From positions 1 through 64,000 of the forward strand of contig NZ_JAWLCI010000021.1 of NCBI RefSeq assembly GCF_041687215.1: a stretch of DNA of 64,000 nucleotides. The letters are read 5' to 3'. Source of the stretch: Mariniphaga sp041687215. GTDB taxonomy: Bacteria > Bacteroidota > Bacteroidia > Bacteroidales > Prolixibacteraceae. Both the position numbers and the translations under genes were made by a program. The notes beneath the pieces were generated by a model. It ran no database searches. It had not been told where the DNA came from and saw only the letters and a list, made by a program, of their open reading frames with translations. Of this stretch, positions 17,945 to 25,159 are shown in pieces; positions within the stretch are counted from its first letter, which is position 1, and each line of letters begins with the position of its first letter.

Positions 17945-19417
17945 ATGAATGCTGTTTTAAAGTGCTTTTTTGCTTCGTTAATCCTTTTCCCGCTCATTTT
18001 TATTTCCTGCGAAACCAAAAAAGAATCCAAAGGACCGTATTTCGGGAACGGTTTTCACAACGGGTGTGCCTACCAAAATTCCATCGTTATCTGGACCAGG
18101 CTGACAAAAAATCCGGAAGGAAATTCCGAAGGTGTGAAGTTTTTGGAACCTTCGGCTGAAGAACACCGGCAACTGGACCGGGAGGCCGATCCGGAAAAAA
18201 TCAGGAAGGCCCAGATTCCTGAAGGAATTCTGCTGGAAGAAATGGACGGCGCCTGTCCCGGTGTTTCGGGAGAAGTGCGGTTGACATACTATCCGCTAAC
18301 CAACCAGGATAACAAAGTGACCATCGATTGGGTTGCCGTTGACCCGGAAAAAAATTTCACCCACCAGTGGAAACTGGAAAGTTTAAACCCCGGAACAAAA
18401 TATGTTGTGGAACTGGAAGCCCGGCTCAACGAAGATTCGGATATTTCGGATCGAAGCGAAGGAGCATTCCGCACTCCGCCGGCTGCTGAAACTCAAGAGG
18501 AAATCGGGTTTTGTGTGGTGACCTGCCACGACTACTGGAGGCGTGACACCACCGGAGGGCACAAAATTTACGATGTCATGCTGAAACTTTTTCCCGATTT
18601 TTATGTGCACACCGGCGACATTGAATATTACGACAAACCTGAACCTTATGCCCTTACCGAAGAGTTGATGCGATTCAAATGGGACAGGCTTTATGCTTTG
18701 CCGCTTCAAAGAGAATTTTGGGGACAGGTAACCAGCTATTTTATGAAAGACGACCACGATGTGCTTACTGATGATGCCTATCCGGGAATGACTTACGGAA
18801 CGGTTTCATGGGAGCGTGGCCTGGAAATTTTCGAGGAGCAAAATCCGGCTTGCGAAAAACCTTACCAAACCGTTCGCTGGGGAAAAGACCTCCAAATCTG
18901 GCTCACCGAAGGCCGGAATTATCGCAGCAAAAACAGCGACCCGGACGGGCCTGAAAAAACCATTTTCGGAAAGGAACAGAAAGAGTGGCTATTCCGAACA
19001 CTGGAAGAATCGGACGCCACGTTTAAGGTGGTTATCAATGCAAATCCGATACTCGGGCCTGATCGCGAAAGAAAAAATGACAACTATTCCAATTCAGGAT
19101 TTAAACATGAAGGTGATGAAATTCGCGAGTTTCTGAATCAGTTCGATAATGTTTATCTCTGCAACGGCGACCGGCACTGGCAATATGTGACCCATTTTGA
19201 AGGAACCAATCATTGGGAGTTCAGTTGCGGTGCCGGGGCAGATATTCATGCCGGAGGGTGGAGCCAGGAAGATGTAAGGCAGGAACACCGCTTTTTGCGT
19301 GTGAAGGGCGGATTCCTGTACGGAAAAGTTTCCCGCGAAAATGAAAAAGCAACACTCACATTTCAGCACTGTGATGTGGATGGAAATGTGGTAAACGAAG
19401 AAGTTTTTTCGCGTTAA
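17945..19417 (+). CDS. PhoD-like alkaline phosphatase/phosphodiesterase, lipoprotein
   Basis: A 490-residue lipoprotein (lipobox FISC, Cys22). An N-terminal beta-domain (residues about 30-180, HNGCAYQNSIVIWTRLT) precedes a metallophosphatase core. VTCHDYW, then HTGDIEYYD (His222, Asp225), then KDDHD (residues 268-272) and CNGDRHWQY give the expected metal ligands. The KDDHD replaces the usual WDDHE of PhoD, so the substrate may differ from classical phosphodiesters. In a glycan locus it could act on a phosphorylated or other substituted sugar, but this is inference. Confidence 0.85.
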   Translation: MNAVLKCFFASLILFPLIFISCETKKESKGPYFGNGFHNGCAYQNSIVIWTRLTKNPEGNSEGVKFLEPSAEEHRQLDREADPEKIRKAQIPEGILLEEMDGACPGVSGEVRLTYYPLTNQDNKVTIDWVAVDPEKNFTHQWKLESLNPGTKYVVELEARLNEDSDISDRSEGAFRTPPAAETQEEIGFCVVTCHDYWRRDTTGGHKIYDVMLKLFPDFYVHTGDIEYYDKPEPYALTEELMRFKWDRLYALPLQREFWGQVTSYFMKDDHDVLTDDAYPGMTYGTVSWERGLEIFEEQNPACEKPYQTVRWGKDLQIWLTEGRNYRSKNSDPDGPEKTIFGKEQKEWLFRTLEESDATFKVVINANPILGPDRERKNDNYSNSGFKHEGDEIREFLNQFDNVYLCNGDRHWQYVTHFEGTNHWEFSCGAGADIHAGGWSQEDVRQEHRFLRVKGGFLYGKVSRENEKATLTFQHCDVDGNVVNEEVFSR

Positions 19418-19443
19418 ACAAAACATAATTAAAATCAAAAAGT

Positions 19444-21060
19444 ATGAAGTTTTTTATTTTTTCAACCATAGCATTTGGAGCAATATCCCTCACCGGCTGC
19501 ACTTCACAACAGCAACCGGAGCAACCCCCACGTCCGAACATTCTGTTTGCCATTAGCGACGACCAGTCGTTTGCCCATACCAGCTTTGCGGGAAGTAAAT
19601 TTGTAAACACACCTGCTTTCGACCGGGTGGCAAACGAAGGTGTTTATTTCACCAGTTGCATGGCCGGATCGCCCGGATGTGCGCCATCGCGCAGCAGCAT
19701 AGTTACCGGCCGCTACCACTGGCAAAACGAACAGTCGGGGCAACATGCCTCTTCCTGGCTGAAAAAGCACGTTCCGTTTATCGACCTGCTCGATGCCAAC
19801 GGATATATAACCGGAAGAACGGGAAAAGGCGTTTCTCCGTTTCGTTATGCGCGGGATGAAAATGATTCGCTTTGGCGGGCCACCGATGCAGCCGGCATTG
19901 CACACAGCAACATCCGGTACGAAGAGGACGCTCCCGGCGACGAGCGGACAGCCGGAGGGATTGGTCCGGTGAACTATTTTGAGAATTTTAAATATTTTAT
20001 GGAAAACGTGCGTGGCGATAAACCATTTTTCTTTTGGTATGGCGCCAGCGAGCCCCATCGCGCTTTTGAGCAGGATTCATGGAAAAGAAACAATAAAAAG
20101 CTTGAGGATGCCGAGGTTCCTGCGTTTTTTCCGGATGATGAGGTGGTGCGAGGTGACCTGCTCGACTATGCTGTGGAAATTGAGTGGTTCGACCTTCATT
20201 TGCAACGAATGCTGGAGTACCTGGAAAAAACCGGCGAACTGGAAAATACCATTGTGATGGTGACCTCAGATAACGGCATGGCTTTTCCGAGGGCAAAGGC
20301 CAATGCTTATGAATACGGCATTCATGTTCCGTTTGCAGTGCGTTATCCAAAAGAATTTCCGGGAGGAAGGATTGTGGACGACCTGTTGAGTTTTGCCGAT
20401 TTGGCGCCAACCATTCTGGAAATAACCGGAACAAGCAGTGACGGAATGTTACCCATTTCAGGGAAGAGTGTTCTGCATATTTTGAAATCAAAAAATGAAG
20501 GTTTGGTGGACGAATCAAAAGAATATGTTTTTGCAGGCCGCGAGCGGCACTCATCGTCGCGTTATCTGAACTGGGGCTACCCGCAACGTGCCATCCGAAG
20601 TCACGATTATCTGCTCGTTTGGAACATGAAACCCAACCGTTGGCCGGCAGGCGATCCGCAGCGCATCAAGCCGGAAACTGAGAATGAACTGTTTCCCATG
20701 CACGGCATCGACGAAAGCGGGGTTCACCATTCTGACCAGGCTTTTACCGATATTGACGCAGCTCCAACAAAATCGTTTATTATTGAAAACTGGCAGGATG
20801 AAACTATCCGTACATACTTCGACTGGGCGCACGGCAAACGTCCGGAGTTTGAACTGTTCAACATTAAAAACGATCCGTATAATCTCACAAACCTGGCCGG
20901 AAATCCTGATTATGCTTCTGTGGAACAGGAATTAAAACAGGCTTTACTTGCAGAACTGCAAAAATCTGAAGACCCGCGCATTGTGGGTCCAGATAAAGAA
21001 GTGTTTGATTCCTATGTTCGTTACAGTCCAATGCGGGAGTTTCCGAAACCGGAAGAATAA
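19444..21060 (+). CDS. Sulfatase (heparan N-sulfatase-like S1 group), lipoprotein
   Basis: A 538-residue sulfatase with lipobox LTGC (Cys19). The core starts at PNILFAISDDQSFAHTS, and the formylglycine motif here is CAPSR (79-83), with Ser instead of Thr as in N-sulfoglucosamine sulfohydrolase-like members (S1_8-like). GRTGKG and TSDNG fit the family. It ends with DPRIVGPDKEVFDSY and MREFPKPEE. The same tail, decayed, is found at 2772-2861, so a paralogue once lay there. The substrate could be an N- or O-sulfated sugar. It is the last gene of the + strand block. Confidence 0.92.
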   Translation: MKFFIFSTIAFGAISLTGCTSQQQPEQPPRPNILFAISDDQSFAHTSFAGSKFVNTPAFDRVANEGVYFTSCMAGSPGCAPSRSSIVTGRYHWQNEQSGQHASSWLKKHVPFIDLLDANGYITGRTGKGVSPFRYARDENDSLWRATDAAGIAHSNIRYEEDAPGDERTAGGIGPVNYFENFKYFMENVRGDKPFFFWYGASEPHRAFEQDSWKRNNKKLEDAEVPAFFPDDEVVRGDLLDYAVEIEWFDLHLQRMLEYLEKTGELENTIVMVTSDNGMAFPRAKANAYEYGIHVPFAVRYPKEFPGGRIVDDLLSFADLAPTILEITGTSSDGMLPISGKSVLHILKSKNEGLVDESKEYVFAGRERHSSSRYLNWGYPQRAIRSHDYLLVWNMKPNRWPAGDPQRIKPETENELFPMHGIDESGVHHSDQAFTDIDAAPTKSFIIENWQDETIRTYFDWAHGKRPEFELFNIKNDPYNLTNLAGNPDYASVEQELKQALLAELQKSEDPRIVGPDKEVFDSYVRYSPMREFPKPEE

Positions 21061-21227
21061 TTGATCAATTCAAATACAATGATTGAAAATCACAGGAATT
21101 GATCCTTGAAAACCAAGGCAACAGGTTGCACGAATTGTTGCTCCGGAATTTAGCGTTCTAAAATAAAAGGGGTTTCCCGGATTGGTAAAAAATAGCCTGA
21201 ACAGTTGTTTGTTTACTTTTTCTGGTG

Positions 21228-21542
21228 TTAATTAATCTGATTTTTTCGTTCAACTTTTTTCATAAATTCTGAGATGAGTTCCGATGCATCGGCTCCATAA
21301 GAGTCTGCGAGAGTGCCTTTTAATCCTGAGCTGGTTTCAAGCGCATATAAAATAGTGCTGTCTCCCGGGTCAGTCATTCCTTCAAACCGGTGAAACTCGG
21401 CCAGTTTAACTTCAGAAGCACCGAACGTTTTTTCACTGTTTGCTTCCAGTAGCCCGTTATCGTTTACCCGAAAATTGGTGGTATATCCCTCTTTTTTCAA
21501 TGCTTCAATGGCTTCCGAAAGTGTACTGTATTGATTGTTCAT
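21228..21542 (-). CDS. Small conserved protein of unknown function
   Basis: A 104-residue soluble protein beginning MNNQYSTLSEAIEALKKEGY. It belongs to a small family common in Bacteroidota that automatic pipelines often name 'phosphoribosylpyrophosphate synthetase', although it lacks the size and motifs of that enzyme. The conserved centre is FHRFEGMTDPGDSTILYALE followed by GLKGTLADSYG. Function is unknown. It stands alone, with no partner gene on the same strand. Confidence 0.7.
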   Translation of the reverse strand: MNNQYSTLSEAIEALKKEGYTTNFRVNDNGLLEANSEKTFGASEVKLAEFHRFEGMTDPGDSTILYALETSSGLKGTLADSYGADASELISEFMKKVERKNQIN

Positions 21543-21637
21543 AGCTGTATTTGTTTTAAGTGAAACAAAAGACTGTCATTTATTAATAAGGGAAAATCCT
21601 GCCATAAGGTTCAGTAAAATAAATAGAACCTTAAAAA

Positions 21638-21645
21638 TACTTTTG
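21638..21645 (+). promoter_or_regulatory. -7 box (TACTTTTG) before a broken gene
   Basis: Exact TAnnTTTG match 14 bp before the ATG at 21659 that opens the broken gene. Confidence 0.4.
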
Positions 21646-21658
21646 TTTTAAGCTTTTA

Positions 21659-22023
21659 ATGAAAACCGAAAAAGAAGCAGAAGATTTCATTCTTTCTTTA
21701 GCAAAAATCTAAAATGCTTTCTACCATTCTGCTGATTTCGAAAATGTAACGGATAATGATGTTGAAAAATATCCTTGGATTATTCAGTACCAAAATTTAG
21801 AACCTACTTCCAACCAGAAATAGAAAAGAGAATTAAAATTTCTTACGATAAAACTCTTGAAATAGTGCCGGAAGTTTACACAACTCCGGAAGAAATTTTG
21901 AGACAATTCACTTCTGTGTTTATAGATATTCAACTTCCGAGTTATGACGGCTATAAATATATTTTCGAATTGTTTAAAGATAAATGGAAGCCTGATAATG
22001 ATATAATAATTCCAATATTGTAA
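21659..22023 (+). pseudogene. Broken small gene of unknown family
   Basis: An ATG at 21659 starts MKTEKEAEDFILSLAKI and meets a TAA at 21710-21712. Reading on in the same frame gives NAFYHSADFENV, and then the better frame switches, giving FRTYFQPEIEKRIKISYD and on to a stop at 22021-22023. The pieces look like one former protein of about 120 residues broken by a stop and a frameshift. No family is recognised. Alternatively only the second part (from 21775) is real. Its promoter-like box is still present. Confidence 0.4.
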
Positions 22024-22119
22024 CCTTATAAAATAAACAGGAAATATCAAATAAACGATAAACATGAACAGGAATAGGAACAAAGAAAGATTTTCAGAGT
22101 GGAGTCGGTGCGGCAATCA

Positions 22120-22182
22120 AGAGCGGATTCCCGCATCGCCGTTTAGTCCTCGCGGACAGGAACACTCTCCGAAATCCGCTCT
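22120..22182. repeat. Inverted repeat with 10-bp arms
   Basis: AGAGCGGATT (22120-22129) and AATCCGCTCT (22173-22182) are perfect inverted repeats around a GC-richer centre that contains GTCCTCGCGGACAGG. It lies in the part that is loosely repeated on the far side of PIN module 2 (23083-23193). Confidence 0.6.
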
Positions 22183-22255
22183 GCAACATTTACCAACCGC
22201 CAGAGAGATTAACTGTAATAATTTCTTTTTTAGGTTTTGAATTACTAAGCTGACA
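22149..22255. repeat. Left imperfect direct repeat flanking PIN module 2
   Basis: The stretch GCGGACA...CCGCCAGAGAGATTAA...TTTCTTTTTT...GTTTTGAA...AAGC is matched with gaps at 23083-23193, where it reads GCGGACA...CCGTCCAGAAGATTAA...TTTCTTTTTT...GTTTTGAA...AAGC. The right 60 bp of the match is the clearest part. Confidence 0.55.
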
Positions 22256-22308
22256 GGAGTGTTTTGATGATGGGCAGGGCAAAACGCCATACGGTAATAT
22301 AAACGCTA

Positions 22309-22337
22309 ATTGATTTTAAGAAAAATTTGTAATTTTG
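22309..22337 (+). promoter_or_regulatory. Promoter of PIN module 2
   Basis: TAATTTTG at 22330-22337 is an exact TAnnTTTG -7 box, and TTG at 22310-22312 lies 17 bp upstream as a -33 candidate. The antitoxin ATG follows 25 bp downstream. Confidence 0.5.
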
Positions 22338-22361
22338 AGTGAAAGTTAAAATTAGAAATTT

Positions 22362-22589
22362 ATGCAAACAATACAGATAAAAATAAGCAATACCGATTTT
22401 AAAAAGTACAATTTTGGAAATAAGGAAATCAAATTTACTGATTTGGTGGATTTGATAAGTCAGGAATATGCAAGAAAAGCACTCTTGGAATGCAATGCCA
22501 TTGCAGAACAAAAAGGATTATCAAAAATGACAATGGACGAGATAAATGCTGAAATTCAGGCTGTAAGAGATGCAAAAACTAATTCTTGA
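22362..22589 (+). CDS. Antitoxin partner of PIN toxin 2
   Basis: A 75-residue protein (MQTIQIKISNTDFKKYNFG) with a beta N-terminus and a helical C-terminus (MTMDEINAEIQAVRDAK). The last part, MTMDEINAEI, resembles small antitoxins found with PIN genes in Bacteroidota. Its stop is 20 bp inside the toxin gene, so the two are translated together. The antitoxin role is inferred from this arrangement. Confidence 0.7.
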   Translation: MQTIQIKISNTDFKKYNFGNKEIKFTDLVDLISQEYARKALLECNAIAEQKGLSKMTMDEINAEIQAVRDAKTNS

Positions 22590-22992
22590 TACAAATATTA
22601 TTGTTTCAGCTCTGGTTTCAAATTCTATTCCGACAAAAATTTTATATGATTTAGTGCTAACTCAAAAAGTTAAAACTTGTTTAACTGAAGAAATATTCAC
22701 GGAGTATATTGAAGTTTTAAACAGGGAAAAGTTCACCAAATACACAAACTTTAAAACAAAAGCAGACATTGTATTGAATAAGCTTCATGAAATATCGACA
22801 TATTACGAAACGAACCGAAAAATTGATATTATATCTGATGCAAGTGACAACAAATTTTTAGAATTGGCTGCAGTAAGTTCCGCAGATTATTTAATCACAG
22901 GAAATACGCTTGATTTTCAGTTAACAGAATTTGAATATACCAGAATCCTGACACCAAGAGAATATTGGAATTTATTTGAACCGAAAAAATAA
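22570..22992 (+). CDS. PIN-domain toxin 2 (VapC-like ribonuclease)
   Basis: A 140-residue PIN-domain protein of the same broad family as the one at 8929-9351, though the two sequences are not close copies. Conserved acidic sites: LILDTNIIVSAL (Asp7), TEEIFTEYIEVL for the Glu, SDASDNKFLELA for the central Asp, and ITGNTLDF near the end, where Asn and Asp stand in place of the usual GDxD. It likely cleaves RNA when the antitoxin is lost. Confidence 0.85.
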   Translation: MQKLILDTNIIVSALVSNSIPTKILYDLVLTQKVKTCLTEEIFTEYIEVLNREKFTKYTNFKTKADIVLNKLHEISTYYETNRKIDIISDASDNKFLELAAVSSADYLITGNTLDFQLTEFEYTRILTPREYWNLFEPKK

Positions 22993-23082
22993 TCAAACAA
23001 AAAAACAACCCTTAGCACACAATATAAAACAGTTGTTTTTCAGCGATTTGCGGACATTTGATTCCCATTTCAGTAATCTTGT

Positions 23083-23193
23083 CTGCGGACAAGTATGCAG
23101 CTCGAAAACTCAATCGTTTTATAGAGCCACCCGTCCAGAAGATTAATTCTAATAGTTTCTTTTTTCATGTTTTGAAAAATAAAGCTCGTTGAC
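23083..23193. repeat. Right imperfect direct repeat flanking PIN module 2
   Basis: Partner of 22149-22255. The clearest shared block is CCAGA.GATTAA...TTTCTTTTTT then GTTTTGAA. The rest of the 23000-23206 gap has no gene. Confidence 0.55.
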
Positions 23194-23206
23194 GCGTTTC
23201 GATAGA

Positions 23207-23953
23207 TTAATTTTTTCCCGGAGGGGAGAATAAGTTGTTATCAATGTCCCGGTTTGCTGCAATTTCCGAAAACGAGATTTTCCGGGTTTGCCCGGGCATT
23301 TCAATGGTTTGTGCAAACGAAAATTTTACTCCGTTTACGTTTCGGTAATCAGAAAAAGTTGTGGTGGCAGTTGCAAGGCCTTCAGGCAAATCCAGTGGCT
23401 CCTCCATTCGAACAAGAAGATGGTCATGCGCATTGAAATACCAGCTTTCTTTAGCGCCGTATATGGTTTTTACGTCGATTCTATGCAAGGGTATTCCGGC
23501 AACATTTGTTTTACCGGCGTATTGATATGCGGCCAGGGTTTGCTCCCAATTCGCAAATCGCAAAAATGCAGAGTTGTTTAAAAAGCTTTGTTTTTCCTGG
23601 CCAACAATTTCCCGGAGTTGTGCCTGCCTTTTTTCCCAGCATTGTTTTCCGTCGTAGCCCCTGTAAATGTCGCCGGTTTGAGGCGAATTCACCTTAATGA
23701 AGCATTGGTTTGCGCGCGTTTCAAAAATTTCCCTTTTGAGGATGAGGCCCGACTCCACAAATTCAAGTTGCGATTTGCTTATCAGGCTTTCGATGTTTGC
23801 GATGGCTTTTTCGCCTCCGGTTGCTTCCACAAATTCGTGCAGTATTTTTTCAGCTTTCCGGTCTTTTTCACCTTCCTTTTTAGGGGCAAAACCTGAAGCT
23901 ACAATAATCAGCAACATTGCAAGGATGATTTTGATTGTGTTTTCTGTTTTCAT
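23207..23953 (-). CDS. LolA-like periplasmic protein
   Basis: A 248-residue protein with a Sec signal (residues 8-23). AEKILHEFVEATGGEKAIANIESL is followed by beta-rich segments, as in LolA/LppX-like lipoprotein-carrier folds (EFVESGLILKREIF, DIYRGYDGKQCWE, WYFNAHDHLLVRME, FSDYRNVNGVKFSF). Such proteins in Bacteroidota are often called outer-membrane lipoprotein sorting proteins, but this one stands alone and its cargo is unknown. A TAnnTTTG box lies 60 bp upstream at 24013-24020. Confidence 0.55.
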   Translation of the reverse strand: MKTENTIKIILAMLLIIVASGFAPKKEGEKDRKAEKILHEFVEATGGEKAIANIESLISKSQLEFVESGLILKREIFETRANQCFIKVNSPQTGDIYRGYDGKQCWEKRQAQLREIVGQEKQSFLNNSAFLRFANWEQTLAAYQYAGKTNVAGIPLHRIDVKTIYGAKESWYFNAHDHLLVRMEEPLDLPEGLATATTTFSDYRNVNGVKFSFAQTIEMPGQTRKISFSEIAANRDIDNNLFSPPGKN

Positions 23954-24012
23954 GATTTCTTTGTTTAAAATAATACTTTTTGAGTTTGACTTTTTATCTG
24001 CTTTTTATGTTG

Positions 24013-24020
24013 CAAAACTA
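24013..24020 (-). promoter_or_regulatory. -7 box (TAGTTTTG) for the LolA-like gene
   Basis: Exact TAnnTTTG match on the minus strand with TTCG about 19 bp upstream as a weak -33 candidate. Confidence 0.45.
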
Positions 24021-24381
24021 ATCCCATTGCAGGTTTCTTCGAAATTAAAAAAGACCAAAGTGCTTAAAAACCGGATGAAAGTGCCAGGTGAACAAACGGA
24101 TGTGCCGGAAGAATTAGCTACAATTTCACAATCACGAAATATTAACTTCATGCGAAAAAAAAACGAATTTTTTCACCGGTGCTTTTCCCAAGGGGATCCC
24201 AATGGGGAGCCCGTTGGTTAACTTTCTATGTGTTTAAAGAAGCTTTAGCATTTAATCCTTTTAATGGCTGAAGTCTTTTTGTTTTCAGGCGTCTGTTCAC
24301 CGGGCTCAAGCTCCGGTGTAATAATGAATGAGCTTCCCTCTTCCATCTTCCATCTTCCCACTTCCTGCTTCCCACTTCTCC
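24021..24381. other. Non-coding gap
   Basis: Between the LolA-like promoter and the response-regulator stop. It contains a CACCGG/CCGGTG hairpin (24298-24319) and pyrimidine-rich CTTCC repeats (about 24332-24380). I see no gene. Confidence 0.4.
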
Positions 24382-25146
24382 CTAACTATTCAGCCACTTT
24401 TTAAAATCAGACGAGCGGTCGATGCTGACAATGGTTTCGAATTCTTCGTCGGCTTTGGGTTTCAGTTCCAGTTTTACCCGCCCGCGCGAGTAAGCTACCA
24501 TATTGGCAATGGATGAAATGTTAACCAGGTACTTTCTGTTGATTCTGAAAAATTTGGCAGGATTGAGCATCTCTTCGAGCTTATCCAGTGTAAAATCGAC
24601 ATTGTACGTGTTTCCCTGGCTGGTGCGAAGGTAAACCCCTTTGTCCATCACAAAAAAGTAAGCAATGTCGGTCACTTCCACCATTTTTATTTTTGTGCCC
24701 ACCGAAATGGAAAAACGTTCTCTGTATTTTTTGTCGGGGTTCGTCAGCAAATTGTAAAGCGACTGCAAATCAACGGAGTTGTGATGCAATCCGCTAAACT
24801 GCTCATACTTTTTTAGAGCTGCCGCCAATTCCTCATGTACAATCGGTTTCAGCAGGTAGTCGATGCTTTTCAACTTAAATGCTTTAATGGCATACTCATC
24901 GAAAGCTGTAGTGAAAATGACGGGGCTTGAAATGTTTACCTGATCGAAAATGGCGAAGCTCAGATCATCTTCCAGGTGAATATCCAGAAATATCAGATCG
25001 GGTTCCGGGTTCGATTTAAACCATTTCACCGATTCGGCAACCGACTCCAGTTCGGAAAGAATTTTAATATCGGGGTTAAATTCCTGAATCATTTTTTTTA
25101 ACCGCAATGCGGCAAATGCTTCGTCTTCTATAATTACAACGTTCAT
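24382..25146 (-). CDS. LytTR-family response regulator
   Basis: A 254-residue regulator (start taken at 25146, MNVVIIEDEAF, because receiver domains begin this way; the upstream ATG at 25173 lies inside the kinase gene). The receiver domain has acidic IEDE, the phospho-acceptor in FLDIH (Asp55) and the lysine of YLLKP (Lys100). The C-terminal LytTR domain (about 150-250, RFSISVGTKIKMVEVTDI, FFRINRKYLVN) binds DNA. It directly follows and is coupled to the kinase gene, so the two form a two-component system. Target genes are unknown. Confidence 0.92.
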   Translation of the reverse strand: MNVVIIEDEAFAALRLKKMIQEFNPDIKILSELESVAESVKWFKSNPEPDLIFLDIHLEDDLSFAIFDQVNISSPVIFTTAFDEYAIKAFKLKSIDYLLKPIVHEELAAALKKYEQFSGLHHNSVDLQSLYNLLTNPDKKYRERFSISVGTKIKMVEVTDIAYFFVMDKGVYLRTSQGNTYNVDFTLDKLEEMLNPAKFFRINRKYLVNISSIANMVAYSRGRVKLELKPKADEEFETIVSIDRSSDFKKWLNS

Positions 25147-25159
25147 CTTTTTTAGTTTT

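Noticed and set aside
21228..21542. Phosphoribosylpyrophosphate synthetase annotation for this small gene
   Set aside because: At 104 residues it lacks the size and motifs of that enzyme; the name is an inherited label.
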